Under the pieces are notes generated by a model. That model did not search any database. It was not told the DNA's origin and saw only the letters and a list, made by a program, of their open reading frames with translations. A stretch of 64,000 bases of DNA, taken from CAXXOK01 sp035353615. GTDB taxonomy: Bacteria; Bacillota; Clostridia; Christensenellales; Aristaeellaceae. Location: assembly GCA_035353615.1 (NCBI GenBank), contig DAOPZY010000007.1:1-64000 (forward strand), read 5' to 3'. The translations under genes and the position numbers were made by a program. Positions 26,205 to 36,184 of the stretch are shown in pieces. Within the stretch, counting starts at the first letter, position 1. The number at the start of each line of letters is the position of its first letter.

Positions 26205-29200
26205 ATGGCCGTTTTTCGCGTTTATACCGAAAAAAAACCCGACTATGCCGTGGAAGCGAAGGCCCTGCTGCACGAGGTGCGGCACATTCTGCAAATCCGC
26301 AGCGTAACCGGAATCCGGTTGCTGAACCGTTATGATATTGAAGGCGTGGGCCGGGCGCTGTTTGAACAGTGCCTGCCCATCGTTTTTTTTGAGCCGCAGC
26401 TGGATTTGCCTACCTTCGACCTGCCCCGGACGGATGCCGCCGTGTTTGCGGTGGAACCGCTGCCCGGGCAGTTTGACGCGCGGGCAGCGTCCTGTGAGGA
26501 ATGCGTGCAGCTGGTCAGTCAGGGGGAGCGCCCCACGGTGCGCGCGGCGCGCGTGTACCTGATCGAGGGCGCGCCCAGCGCGGAGGAACTCAACCGTATC
26601 AAGAAATACGTTGTGAACCCCGTGGAAAGCCGTGAAGCCGATCTGGCGGAAAAAGCGACGCTACAGCAGAGCTACCCAAGCCCCGGCGCGGTGGAAACGC
26701 TTACGGGCTTTTGCGCCATGGACGCCGCCGCCGCCGAGGCGTTTGTGGCCCGCTACGGCCTCGCCATGGACGCGGACGACGTCGCCTTCTGCCGTGACTA
26801 CTTTGCCACCGAGCGCCGCGACCCCACGCTAACGGAAATTCGCATGATCGATACCTACTGGAGCGATCACTGCCGGCACACCACGTTTTTAACCACGCTG
26901 GACCGGGTGGAAGCGAAAAAACCGGCGGTTGAAAAGGCATTCGCGCGCTATCTGGCTCTGCGGGCGGAGCTGGGGCGCGAAGAAAAACCCATGAACCTGA
27001 TGGATATCGCCACCATCGGCGCAAAGGCCCTGCGCGCGCGGGGCGGCCTTGCCAACCTGGACCTGAGCGAGGAGATCAACGCCTGCTCCATCGTGATTGA
27101 CGTGGAGGTGGACGGCGTTGCCGAGCCGTGGCTTTTAATGTTCAAAAACGAAACGCACAACCACCCCACGGAAATCGAACCCTTTGGCGGTGCGGCAACC
27201 TGCATCGGCGGCGCGATCCGCGACCCGCTGTCCGGGCGCACGTATGTGTATCAGGCCATGCGCGTAACCGGCGCGGCCGATCCGCTTGTGCCTGTGGCGG
27301 AAACCATGCGCGGCAAACTGCCCCAGCGCAAGCTGGTAACCACGGCGGCAGCCGGCTACAGCGCCTACGGCAACCAGATTGGCCTTGCGACCGGCTTGGT
27401 GGACGAGCTGTACCATCCCGGCTATGCGGCCAAGCGCATGGAAATCGGCGCGGTCATCGGCGCCGCGCCGGTTCAGAACGTGCTGCGGGAGCAGCCTGTG
27501 CCCGGGGATATCATCATCCTGCTGGGCGGGCGCACGGGGCGCGACGGTTGCGGCGGCGCGACCGGCTCCAGCAAGAGCCACAAGCTCGAAAGTCTGGAAA
27601 CCTGCGGCGCGGAGGTACAAAAGGGCAACCCCGTGGTGGAACGGAAGCTGCAACGGCTATTCCGCGACCCAAACGTAACGCGCCTGATTAAGCGTTGCAA
27701 CGATTTTGGCGCGGGTGGCGTAAGCGTGGCGATCGGGGAACTGGCGGATGGCCTGATGATTGATTTGGACCTTGTGCCCAAGAAATATGAAGGGTTGGAC
27801 GGCACGGAGCTGGCCATTTCGGAAAGTCAGGAGCGGATGGCCGTTGTGGTGGCCCCCGGGGACGCGGAAGCACTGATTGCCTTTGCCAACGCCGAAAACC
27901 TCGAGGCAACCGCCGTGGCAACCGTTACGGAGGAGCCGCGGCTGCGCATGCGCTGGCAGGGCCAGACCCTTGTGGATATCAGCAGGGATTTTCTCAACTC
28001 CAACGGCGCGGAAAAGCACGCGAGCGCTTTGGTGCCGGACGACGGCGTGCGCACGGTGCCGTTTACGGGGGAAACCTTCGGGGAGCGGCTGTTTTCAATG
28101 GTTACCGATCTCAACATCTGCTCCAAACAGGGGCTTTCGGAACGGTTTGATTCCACGGTGGGCGCGGCAACGGTGCTGATGCCCTTTGGCGGGCGGCGGC
28201 AGCTGACCCCCGCGCAGGCGATGGCGGCCAAGCTGCCCGTGCGCCGCGGTGAAACGGATACCGCCAGCGGGATGGCCTACGGCTTTCATCCGCAGATCAT
28301 GGAACAAAGCCCTTACGAGGGCGCGTACCTGAGCGTAGCTGAAAGCCTTGCTCGCCTGACCGCCACCGGGTTTGATTTCCGCAAGGCCTACCTGACGTTT
28401 CAGGAATATTTTGAGCGTATGACGGCTGACCCCCTGCGGTGGGGCAAACCCCTCGCGGCGCTGCTGGGCGCGCTGGATGCGCAGTTGAACTTCGGCGTTG
28501 CGGCCATTGGCGGCAAGGATAGCATGAGCGGCAGCTTCGAAACCCTGAACGTGCCCCCGACGCTGGTGAGCTTCGCGGTGGCCCCGGGGTTGGCTTCGCA
28601 GGTGATTTCTCCGGAGTTGAAGGCCGCTGGGCACACCCTGCGCTACCTCTATGCCGATCCGTTTGACGCGCCCGTTTTTTGCGCCAACCTTGACCTGCTG
28701 TACCGCCTGATCCGCGAGGGCAAGGTGGTTTCCGCGTGGGCGGTGGGTTTTGGCGGCGTGGCGGAGGGCCTGTTTAAGATGGCGCTGGGCAACGGAATCG
28801 GCGTGCGGGTTTCCGACGCGTTCACGCGCGATATGCTGGCGCAGCAGATTGGCGGCGTGATTGTGGAGCTTTCGGACGGCGCGGCGGACGCGGCGCTTAC
28901 GGCGGCCAGCGAACCGCTTGGCGAAACCGTGAGCGACTACGGGCTGACCATGCGGGGCGCGCGGTATGCGCTGGCCCCGTTACAGGACGCGTACGAGGGA
29001 AAGCTGGAAAAGGTGTTCCCCTACCGCAGCGCCGGCGGGGAAGCAAACCCGGAAAAAGTGCCCGCTATCGCCGCCGGGTTCTCCGGCTGGGCAAAGCCCG
29101 CGCTTCGCACGGCAAGGCCGGTCGCGGTGATCCCGACATTCCCGGGCACCAACTGCGAGGTGGACACTGCCCGCGCGCTGGAACGCGCCGGCGCGGAGCC

Positions 29201-29912
29201 GCGCATTGTGCTTGTAAACAACCTGACCCCCGCGCATGTGGCGCAGAGCGTGGCGCGGATGCGGCAGGAAATTCTGAACGCGCAGATGATCGTTTTCCCC
29301 GGCGGTTTTTCCGGCGGGGACGAGCCGGACGGGAGCGGAAAATTCATTACCGCGTTTTTCCGCAACCCCGCCATGACGGAGGCCGTGCATGCGCTGCTCA
29401 GGCAGCGCGACGGGCTGATCTTGGGCATTTGCAACGGCTTTCAGGCGCTTATCAAGCTGGGGCTGGCGCCGTTTGGCCAAATTGTGGATACGGACGAAAC
29501 CTGCCCCACGCTCACCTACAACACCATCGGCCGTCACCAGAGCATGCTCGTGCGCACGCGGATTGCCAGCAACAAAAGCCCGTGGCTGCAAAAATGCCGC
29601 GTGGGGGATGTGCACACCGTGGCCGTCAGCCACGGCGAAGGGCGGTTTGTGTGCGGACGGGAGATGCTTGAACAGCTGGCCCGGAACGGGCAGATTGCCA
29701 CGCAGTATGTAAACGAGGCCGGCGAACCGGGCATGGACCTGCGGCTGAACCCCAACGGAAGCGTGTGGGCAGTCGAAGGCATCACGTCGCCGGACGGGCG
29801 CGTGCTGGGCAAAATGGGGCACACCGAACGCGGCGGCAGCAACCTGTTCAAGAATGTTCAGGGCAATCAGCTGCAAAGGCTTTTTGAAGGCGGCGTGGAA
29901 TATTTCCGGTAA
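26205..29912 (+). CDS. purL: Phosphoribosylformylglycinamidine synthase, single-chain
   Basis: 1235 residues. Converts FGAR to FGAM with glutamine and ATP. It has a PurS-like N-terminal region, a linker, two PurM-like synthetase halves (SDHCRHTTF, NETHNHPTEIEPFGGAATCIGG, GGKDSMSGSF) and a C-terminal class I amidotransferase (PGGFSGGDEPDGS, nucleophile Cys in ILGICNGFQAL, VSHGEGRF). This large form replaces the PurS/PurQ/small-PurL complex of bacilli. ATG 26205 follows CAGGAGGTAGTT; the open frame extends 19 codons further without a ribosome-binding site. Confidence 0.96.
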   Translation: MAVFRVYTEKKPDYAVEAKALLHEVRHILQIRSVTGIRLLNRYDIEGVGRALFEQCLPIVFFEPQLDLPTFDLPRTDAAVFAVEPLPGQFDARAASCEECVQLVSQGERPTVRAARVYLIEGAPSAEELNRIKKYVVNPVESREADLAEKATLQQSYPSPGAVETLTGFCAMDAAAAEAFVARYGLAMDADDVAFCRDYFATERRDPTLTEIRMIDTYWSDHCRHTTFLTTLDRVEAKKPAVEKAFARYLALRAELGREEKPMNLMDIATIGAKALRARGGLANLDLSEEINACSIVIDVEVDGVAEPWLLMFKNETHNHPTEIEPFGGAATCIGGAIRDPLSGRTYVYQAMRVTGAADPLVPVAETMRGKLPQRKLVTTAAAGYSAYGNQIGLATGLVDELYHPGYAAKRMEIGAVIGAAPVQNVLREQPVPGDIIILLGGRTGRDGCGGATGSSKSHKLESLETCGAEVQKGNPVVERKLQRLFRDPNVTRLIKRCNDFGAGGVSVAIGELADGLMIDLDLVPKKYEGLDGTELAISESQERMAVVVAPGDAEALIAFANAENLEATAVATVTEEPRLRMRWQGQTLVDISRDFLNSNGAEKHASALVPDDGVRTVPFTGETFGERLFSMVTDLNICSKQGLSERFDSTVGAATVLMPFGGRRQLTPAQAMAAKLPVRRGETDTASGMAYGFHPQIMEQSPYEGAYLSVAESLARLTATGFDFRKAYLTFQEYFERMTADPLRWGKPLAALLGALDAQLNFGVAAIGGKDSMSGSFETLNVPPTLVSFAVAPGLASQVISPELKAAGHTLRYLYADPFDAPVFCANLDLLYRLIREGKVVSAWAVGFGGVAEGLFKMALGNGIGVRVSDAFTRDMLAQQIGGVIVELSDGAADAALTAASEPLGETVSDYGLTMRGARYALAPLQDAYEGKLEKVFPYRSAGGEANPEKVPAIAAGFSGWAKPALRTARPVAVIPTFPGTNCEVDTARALERAGAEPRIVLVNNLTPAHVAQSVARMRQEILNAQMIVFPGGFSGGDEPDGSGKFITAFFRNPAMTEAVHALLRQRDGLILGICNGFQALIKLGLAPFGQIVDTDETCPTLTYNTIGRHQSMLVRTRIASNKSPWLQKCRVGDVHTVAVSHGEGRFVCGREMLEQLARNGQIATQYVNEAGEPGMDLRLNPNGSVWAVEGITSPDGRVLGKMGHTERGGSNLFKNVQGNQLQRLFEGGVEYFR

Positions 29913-30041
29913 AGGTCGCCCTCCGGTTTGCCGCGCTTTTCCGGCAACCGCGTTTGCGCGCGCGGCGCGGAAGCTTGCCGCATAACGAACAACGCGTTGC
30001 TACCGGCGCGCGGCAGATTGCGGCCCGCATAAACGCGGCGG

Positions 30042-30070
30042 TTGCATTCCGGCCCTGTTTTTGCTAGTAT
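30042..30070 (+). promoter_or_regulatory. Possible promoter of purB
   Basis: TTGCAT (30042-30047), 17 bp, TAGTAT (30065-30070), 100 bp before purB in the 257-bp gap after purL. That gap holds nothing else recognised. Confidence 0.4.
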
Positions 30071-30169
30071 GGGTTCGGCGGGCCGCGCCGATTCCCTTGC
30101 CTTTGGCCCGCGCCGGCTCGCCCGCGCGTTCGCCCCAAACCCAACGCTGTTTCCACACAGGAGGTCACT

Positions 30170-31606
30170 ATGGACGATCATTCTTCGTATATCAGCCCCT
30201 TTTCCACCCGCTATGCCAGCGCGGAAATGCAGGCGGTATTTTCTGAGGATCACAAATTCCGCACCTGGCGGCGGCTGTGGATCAGCCTTGCCAAGGCGGA
30301 GAAAAAGCAGGGTCTGCCGATTACCGATGAGCAGATTGCCGAAATGGAAGCTCACCGGGACGATATCAACTACGACGTGGCAACCCAACGCGAGCGCGAG
30401 GTGCGCCACGATGTGATGAGCCATGTGTACGCCTACGGCGTGCAGTGCCCAAGCGCGAAAGGGATCATTCACCTTGGCGCAACCAGTTGCTACGTAGGCG
30501 ACAATACCGATGTGCTGATTATGAAGGAAGGCTTGGAAATCGTAGGCCGCAAGCTTCTGAACGTGCTCGCGGAGCTGCGCGGCTTTGCCGTTCGTTATCG
30601 CGACCTGCCCGCGCTGGCCTACACGCACCTTCAGCCGGCGCAGCTGACCACCGTGGGCAAACGCGCCACGCTGTGGATGAACGAGCTGCTGATGGATTAT
30701 GAAGAGGTGGAGCATCGCCTTGCGAGCCTCGCGCTGCTGGGCAGCAAGGGAACCACCGGCACGCAGGCCAGCTTTATGGAACTGCTGAACGGGGACAGCC
30801 AAAAAATCAAGCAGATTGAACGGGACATCGCCGCCGATGTGGGCGTGAACCGCGTGGTGCCGGTAAGCGGGCAAACCTATAGCCGCAAAATGGATTATCA
30901 GGTGGTCAGCGTGCTGTCCGGCATTGCGCAGAGCGCCAGCAAATTCAGCTATGATCTGCGGCTGCTGCAAAGCTTCAAGGAAATGGAGGAACCGTTTGAA
31001 AAAAGCCAGATTGGATCCTCCGCCATGCCCTACAAGCGCAACCCCATGCGCAGCGAGCGCATCAGCGGCCTGAGCCGCTACGTGATGGTGGATACCTTGA
31101 ACGCCGCCATCACCGCGGGCGCCCAGTGGTTTGAGCGCACGCTGGACGACAGCGCCAACCGCCGGATCGCCGTGAGCGAGGCATTCCTTGCGACAGACGC
31201 GATTTTAAACCTGATGCTGAACGTGTGCGACGGTCTGGTGGTGTACCCCAAGGTGGTGCGCGCCCGCGTGATGGCGGAGCTGCCCTTTATGGCAACGGAA
31301 AACATCATGATGGACGCCGTGAAAAAAGGCGGCGACCGGCAGGCCCTGCACGAGCGCCTGCGCGTGCACAGCCAGGAAGCGGCCCGCGTGGTCAAGGAGG
31401 AAGGCGGCCTGAACGATCTGGTGGACCGGATCGCGGGCGACCCGGCCTTTATGGTTACCCGGGCGGAAATTGAAGCGATTCTGGAGCCAAGCCATTTTAT
31501 TGGCAGAAGCGCGGAGCAGGTTTCGGAATTTGTGGAGGATTGCATTGATCCCCTGTTAGCGGCGCATGCGGCGCAACTGGGCGAGAAAGCCGTTTTGCAG
31601 GTGTAA
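30170..31606 (+). CDS. purB: Adenylosuccinate lyase
   Basis: 478 residues. Cleaves SAICAR to AICAR and adenylosuccinate to AMP. The fumarase/aspartase signature SSAMPYKRNPMRSE is present, along with HDVMSHVYAYG, HLGATSCYVGDNTD, AYTHLQPAQLTTVGKR and the KGTTGTQASF segment. It is slightly longer than Bacillus PurB and resembles the clostridial/eukaryote-like form. CAGGAGGTCACT precedes the ATG. It completes the de novo route to IMP together with the genes upstream. Confidence 0.96.
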   Translation: MDDHSSYISPFSTRYASAEMQAVFSEDHKFRTWRRLWISLAKAEKKQGLPITDEQIAEMEAHRDDINYDVATQREREVRHDVMSHVYAYGVQCPSAKGIIHLGATSCYVGDNTDVLIMKEGLEIVGRKLLNVLAELRGFAVRYRDLPALAYTHLQPAQLTTVGKRATLWMNELLMDYEEVEHRLASLALLGSKGTTGTQASFMELLNGDSQKIKQIERDIAADVGVNRVVPVSGQTYSRKMDYQVVSVLSGIAQSASKFSYDLRLLQSFKEMEEPFEKSQIGSSAMPYKRNPMRSERISGLSRYVMVDTLNAAITAGAQWFERTLDDSANRRIAVSEAFLATDAILNLMLNVCDGLVVYPKVVRARVMAELPFMATENIMMDAVKKGGDRQALHERLRVHSQEAARVVKEEGGLNDLVDRIAGDPAFMVTRAEIEAILEPSHFIGRSAEQVSEFVEDCIDPLLAAHAAQLGEKAVLQV

Positions 31607-31650
31607 GACGCGGGCGCGCAACCTGTCTCGCCTTTATCCAAACAGAACCC

Positions 31651-31805
31651 CGGCCGCAGCGGAACCGGGTCAGGGGTATAGCTCTTGAAAGTTAAGAACG
31701 CGCGGAGGCGAACCCCCTGCCGTGGCTTGGGGTGTACCCCAAGCGCAAACGCCGCTCTGAAAAAACAAGCCGCACAAACCGTCCGCAGGGCCAGGAGGCG
31801 CGCGG
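31651..31805 (+). repeat. Degenerate hairpin-chain repeat after purB
   Basis: CGGCCGCAGCGGAACCGGGT starts it, followed by TTGGGGTGTACCCCAA and CGTCCGCAGGGCCAGGAGGC, in the usual module order and with the polarity of purB. Several hairpins are broken. Confidence 0.55.
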
Positions 31806-31912
31806 CTTAACGCTTAGCCGACTTGTTGACGCCCTCGCGCGCCCCTTCCTTGAACATGCGCCCGCCCCCTGAAAAAACCGATAATGCCTTTTTCAACGCT
31901 CCGCTGTGCCTT

Positions 31913-31937
31913 CAAGCGCCCGGGGCGCTTGTGTTTT
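31913..31937 (+). terminator. Terminator between purB and dapF
   Basis: CAAGCGCC (31913-31920) pairs with GGCGCTTG (31924-31931) around a 3-nt loop, followed by TGTTTT. Apart from the degenerate repeat, the rest of the 31607-32073 gap shows nothing recognised. Confidence 0.7.
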
Positions 31938-32073
31938 AATGCGACGGCGCACAGCTTCCGGCAGGCGACGGGTAACGCCGCCCAACCGGCAAGCGCGCAC
32001 CCCCGCCCCGCCCCTTCAGCGCCACGTGGAGTTTGGCCGCTAACCCTCGCGTTTTCAGCGCTTTGGGCATGGC

Positions 32074-32102
32074 TTTTCAAACCGGCGGTTTTTTGCTATA
32101 CT
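32074..32102 (+). promoter_or_regulatory. Promoter of dapF-dapL
   Basis: TTTTCA (32074-32079), 17 bp, TATACT (32097-32102), ending 25 bp before the chosen dapF start. Confidence 0.55.
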
Positions 32103-32127
32103 ATCGCGTATGAAAGCAGGTGATGAA

Positions 32128-32973
32128 ATGCTTCGCTTTACGAAAATGCACGGAATTGGGAATGACTATATCTACATCAACGCCTTTACGGAACAGCTTC
32201 CGGAGGATTTGCCCGCGTTGGCGGTGCGCATGAGCGACCGCCGCTTCGGTTGCGGCGGCGACGGCATCATCCTGATCGCGCCCAGCCGGCAGGCGGATTT
32301 CCGCATGCGCATGTTTAACTGCGACGGTTCCGAAAGCGAAATGTGCGGTAACGGCATCCGCTGCGTCGCCGCGTACTGCCATGACCGGGGGCTGACCGAG
32401 CGCACGGAGTTTGACATTGAATCCGGCGGCGCGATCAAGCATATGCGCCTGACGCTGGACGCGCATGGCGCGACCGCGACCGTGCGCGTGGATATGGGCA
32501 AGCCTGTAACCGACGGCCTTTCCATTCCGAGCGTTTTCAGCGGCGATCCGGTTCGGCTGCAGCCGCTGACGGCGCTTGGGCAAACCTGGCCCGTAACGCT
32601 GGTGAATATGGGCAACCCGCACGCCGTAACCTTTGTGGAGGATCCGGACACCGCGCCGGTGACCACCGTGGGGCCGGTTTTGGAGCTGGACCCCGCGTTT
32701 CCCCGCAAGTGCAACATCGAGTTTGTGCGCGTTACGGATCGCGGGCACATCCGGATGCGCGTATGGGAGCGCGGCGCGGGCGAAACGCTGGCCTGCGGTA
32801 CCGGGGCGTGCGCGTCCGCCGTGGCCAGCATGCTCAACGGCTTTACGGACCGCGCGGTGGAGGTGGCGCTTCGCGGCGGCAACCTGACCGTGGAATGGAG
32901 CGAGCAGGACGGGCATGTTTATATGACCGGCCCGGCAACCTTTGTGTACGACGGTTTGTGGCTGTCTGACTAA
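32128..32973 (+). CDS. dapF: Diaminopimelate epimerase
   Basis: 281 residues. Converts LL-DAP to meso-DAP for lysine and peptidoglycan. Both catalytic cysteines are visible: NCDGSESEMCGNGIRC and ETLACGTGACAS, with the MHGIGNDYIYIN N-terminus. Start choice: ATG 32128 gives MLRFTKMHG behind AGGTGA; ATG 32110 is an alternative that adds six residues but lies at the expected transcription start. It is followed by the aminotransferase of the same branch. Confidence 0.95.
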   Translation: MLRFTKMHGIGNDYIYINAFTEQLPEDLPALAVRMSDRRFGCGGDGIILIAPSRQADFRMRMFNCDGSESEMCGNGIRCVAAYCHDRGLTERTEFDIESGGAIKHMRLTLDAHGATATVRVDMGKPVTDGLSIPSVFSGDPVRLQPLTALGQTWPVTLVNMGNPHAVTFVEDPDTAPVTTVGPVLELDPAFPRKCNIEFVRVTDRGHIRMRVWERGAGETLACGTGACASAVASMLNGFTDRAVEVALRGGNLTVEWSEQDGHVYMTGPATFVYDGLWLSD

Positions 32974-33100
32974 CCGTTGGGCCGGGCCTCGCGCCCCGGC
33001 CGCGTTTTCGCGGCGCGCTTTGCCGCCGCGGGCGGGTTATCCCCCTGCCAAAGGGCCTCACATTTCCCGCCGGAGGGCGGCATCAAAGGAGGTTGTTCCC

Positions 33101-34312
33101 TTGCACGTGAACCCGAACTATGAAAAACTGCCAGGCTCCTACCTGTTTGCCGAGATTGCGCGCCGCGTAAAGGAATATTCCGCGGCAAACCCGGCGGCGG
33201 ACCTGATTAAGCTGGGGATCGGGGACGTGACCCTGCCGCTGGCCCCCGTCGTGGTGGCCGCCATGAAGGCCGCCGCTGATGAAATGCTGCTGCCGGAAAC
33301 CTTCCGGGGCTATGGGCCGGATTTTGGCTATGATTTTTTGGTAAACGCCATCCGCGAGCAGGATTATGCCCCGCGCGGCGTTTCGCTGGCGTTTGACGAG
33401 GTGTTCATCTCCGACGGCGCTAAAACCGACACCTCCGCCATTCAGGAGCTGTTTGCCGCCGATACCCGCATCGCCGTGACCGACCCCGTGTACCCGGTAT
33501 ATGTGGACAGCAACGCCATCGCGGGCCGGTTGGGCGATTTTGTGGGCGGCCGGTGGAGCCGGCTGGTTTACCTGCCCTGCAACGCCGAAAACGGCTTTAT
33601 CCCTTCCGTGCCCAGCGAGCCGGTGGACGTGATTTACCTTTGCTACCCCAACAACCCCACGGGCACAACGTTAACCGCCGCGCAGCTGAAGCCCTTTGTG
33701 GATTACGCGAAAAAGAACCGCGCCATTATTGTGTACGACGCCGCGTATAAGGCGTTCATCACCTCCGACGTGCCCCACAGCATCTACGAGGTGGAAGGCG
33801 CGCGGGAAGTGGCGATCGAGTGCTGCAGCTTTTCCAAAACCGCGGGCTTCACCGGCACCCGCTGCGCCTACACCATCATCCCGCACGAGGTGACGGGGTT
33901 GGGCGGGCAGGGCCAGACCGTGGAGCTGAACGCGCTGTGGAAACGCCGCATGGGCACCAAGTTCAACGGCGTCAGCTACCCTATTCAGCGGGCGGCGGCG
34001 GCGGTGTTCAGCCCCGAAGGTAAGGCGCAGTGCGATACGGCGGTGCGGTACTACCTGCGCAACGCCCAGCTGATCCGCGACGGGTTACAGGCGGCGGGCT
34101 ATACGGTGTTTGGCGGCGTGGACGCGCCGTATGTGTGGCTTAAAACCCCCATGGACAGCTGGAAATTTTTCGACACTCTGCTAAACCGGGCGCATGTGGT
34201 GGGCACGCCCGGCACGGGCTTTGGCCCCAGCGGCGAGGGGTATTTCCGCCTGACGGCATTCAACACCTACGAAAAAACCGCCGAGGCGCTGAGCCGGATT
34301 CAAAAGCTGTAA
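33101..34312 (+). CDS. dapL: LL-diaminopimelate aminotransferase
   Basis: 403 residues, PLP fold-type I. Makes LL-DAP directly from tetrahydrodipicolinate, bypassing the acylated dapD/E route. NPNYEKLPGSYLFAEIARR, LGIGDVTLPL, FISDGAKTD, YPNNPTGTTL and the PLP lysine in CSFSKTAGFTGTR are DapL hallmarks. AAAGGAGG (33085-33092) fits TTG 33101, whereas GTG 33107 would be 14 nt away; the open frame extends much further upstream without support. With dapF it gives meso-DAP from tetrahydrodipicolinate in two steps. Confidence 0.94.
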   Translation: MHVNPNYEKLPGSYLFAEIARRVKEYSAANPAADLIKLGIGDVTLPLAPVVVAAMKAAADEMLLPETFRGYGPDFGYDFLVNAIREQDYAPRGVSLAFDEVFISDGAKTDTSAIQELFAADTRIAVTDPVYPVYVDSNAIAGRLGDFVGGRWSRLVYLPCNAENGFIPSVPSEPVDVIYLCYPNNPTGTTLTAAQLKPFVDYAKKNRAIIVYDAAYKAFITSDVPHSIYEVEGAREVAIECCSFSKTAGFTGTRCAYTIIPHEVTGLGGQGQTVELNALWKRRMGTKFNGVSYPIQRAAAAVFSPEGKAQCDTAVRYYLRNAQLIRDGLQAAGYTVFGGVDAPYVWLKTPMDSWKFFDTLLNRAHVVGTPGTGFGPSGEGYFRLTAFNTYEKTAEALSRIQKL

Positions 34313-34335
34313 CAAGCGTAAAACCGCATCAATCA

Positions 34336-34368
34336 GGGCGCGGAGCCGCATAAGCTCCCGCCCTTTTT
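34336..34368 (+). terminator. Rho-independent terminator of dapF-dapL
   Basis: GGGCG-C-GGAGC pairs with GCTCC-CGCCC, followed by TTTTT (34364-34368). Confidence 0.88.
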
Positions 34369-34383
34369 AGTAAGCTTGCCGGG

Positions 34384-34411
34384 TTGCCCAAAACGCCTTT
34401 CATGGTATAAT
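34384..34411 (+). promoter_or_regulatory. Promoter of the ABC exporter pair
   Basis: TTGCCC (34384-34389), 16 bp, perfect TATAAT (34406-34411). It lies 33 bp before the first start codon. Confidence 0.6.
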
Positions 34412-34444
34412 CAAGTCGCAATCCATTTTTTCGGAGGCACGGTT

Positions 34445-36184
34445 TTGAAAAAACTACTGGTATATTTGCGGGACTACCGCAAGGAAAGCATTTTAGGCCC
34501 GCTGTTCAAGATGCTGGAAGCGGCGTTTGAGCTGCTGGTGCCGCTGGTGATGGCGGCGATGATCGATCACGGCATCGCGCAGCGCGACACGGGCTATCTG
34601 GTGCGGATGGGGCTTTTGCTGGTGGGGCTGGGGGCGCTGGGGCTCACTTCGTCGGCAACGGCGCAGTATTTTGCCGCCAAGGCGGCCACCGGCTTTGGCC
34701 TTCAGGTGCGCCACGCGCTGTTTGAGCATATCCAGAGCCTTTCGTATGCGGAGTTGGATACGCTGGGCGCTTCGACCCTGACCACAAGGATGACCAGCGA
34801 TATGAATCAGGCGCAAAACGGCGTGAACATGACGCTGCGCCTGCTGTTGCGCTCCCCCTTCATTGTATTTGGCGCCATGGCGATGGCTTTCACCATCAAC
34901 ACGCCGGCGGCATTAACCTTTGCCGTGGCGATCCCCGTGCTTTCGGTGGTTGTGTTTGGCATTATCCTGTGGTGCATTCCGCTGTACCAAAAGGTGCAGG
35001 CCCGTCTGGACCGCGTGCTGGTGAGCACCCGCGAAAGCCTGACCGGCGCGCGCGTGCTGCGCGCCTTTTGCAAGGAAGAGGAGCAGATGGGCGAGTTCAG
35101 CGCGCGCAACGCCGAGCTGACCCGGCTGCAAAAGTATGTGGGCCGCATATCCGCGCTGATGAACCCCTTAACCTACGTCATCATCAATTTGGCGATTCTT
35201 TGGCTGATCTGGACGGGCGCGTGGCAGGTGGAGGCGGGCATCCTGACGCAGGGGGCGCTGGTGGCGCTGTATAACTACATGTCGCAAATTCTGGTGGAGC
35301 TGATTAAGCTGGCCAACCTGATTGTGACCATTACGCGCGCGGTGGCGTGCGGCAACCGCATACAGGCGGTGCTGGACATTCAGCCTTCCCAGCGGTGGGC
35401 GGCGGAAGCGCCGCAGGCCGTGCCCGGGGCGGCGGCCATCGAGCTGAACGGCGTCGGCCTGCGCTACCCCGGCGCGGCGGAAACCGCGCTTACGGGCGTA
35501 ACGCTGAGCATTCCGCGCGGGCAAACGGTGGGGATCATCGGCGGCACCGGCTCGGGCAAAACCTCGCTGGTGAACCTGATCCCCCGGTTTTACGACGCGA
35601 CCGACGGCGCCGTGAAGGTGAACGGCGCAGATGTGAAGGACTACCCCAAAGACGATCTGCGGCAGAGGATTGGCGTTGTGCCTCAGCAGGCGGCGCTGTT
35701 TCAGGGCACCCTGCGCGAAAACCTGCGCTGGGGCCGGGCGGACGCGACGGACGCCGACCTGTGGGAAGCGCTCGCCGTGGCGCAGGCCGCGGACGTGGCG
35801 CAGGATAAGGGCGGGCTGGATTTTGCGGTGGAGCCAAACGGGCGCAACCTCTCCGGCGGCCAGCGCCAACGGCTGACCCTTGCCCGGGCGCTGGTGCGAA
35901 AGCCGGAAATCCTGATTTTGGACGACAGCGCCTCGGCGCTGGATTACGCGACGGACGCGGCGCTTCGCCGGGCCATCCGGGAACTGCCGGACAAACCGAC
36001 GGTGCTGATCGTTTCGCAGCGGGCGGCCTCCATTCAGCATGCCGACTGCATTGTGGTGCTGGATGACGGCAACGTGGTTGGCGTGGGCAACAGCGAAACG
36101 CTTTTGCAAACCTGCGATGTGTACCGTGAAATTTACGAATCCCAGTTTCCCAGGGAGGAGGCGGTAACGGATGCGCGCGCATGA
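34445..36184 (+). CDS. ABC exporter half-transporter, subunit 1 (degenerate-site ATPase)
   Basis: 579 residues: six membrane helices (about 1-300) and an ATPase domain (about 340-575). Walker A GGTGSGKTS, signature LSGGQRQRL and Walker B ILILDDSASALD are present. The residue after the Walker B aspartate is Asp, not the catalytic Glu, as in the degenerate-site half of heterodimeric exporters such as TM287/288. The start is TTG 34445 behind GGAGGCACGGT. It overlaps the next gene by 14 bp. The substrate (drug, lipid or peptide) is not predictable. Confidence 0.92.
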   Translation: MKKLLVYLRDYRKESILGPLFKMLEAAFELLVPLVMAAMIDHGIAQRDTGYLVRMGLLLVGLGALGLTSSATAQYFAAKAATGFGLQVRHALFEHIQSLSYAELDTLGASTLTTRMTSDMNQAQNGVNMTLRLLLRSPFIVFGAMAMAFTINTPAALTFAVAIPVLSVVVFGIILWCIPLYQKVQARLDRVLVSTRESLTGARVLRAFCKEEEQMGEFSARNAELTRLQKYVGRISALMNPLTYVIINLAILWLIWTGAWQVEAGILTQGALVALYNYMSQILVELIKLANLIVTITRAVACGNRIQAVLDIQPSQRWAAEAPQAVPGAAAIELNGVGLRYPGAAETALTGVTLSIPRGQTVGIIGGTGSGKTSLVNLIPRFYDATDGAVKVNGADVKDYPKDDLRQRIGVVPQQAALFQGTLRENLRWGRADATDADLWEALAVAQAADVAQDKGGLDFAVEPNGRNLSGGQRQRLTLARALVRKPEILILDDSASALDYATDAALRRAIRELPDKPTVLIVSQRAASIQHADCIVVLDDGNVVGVGNSETLLQTCDVYREIYESQFPREEAVTDARA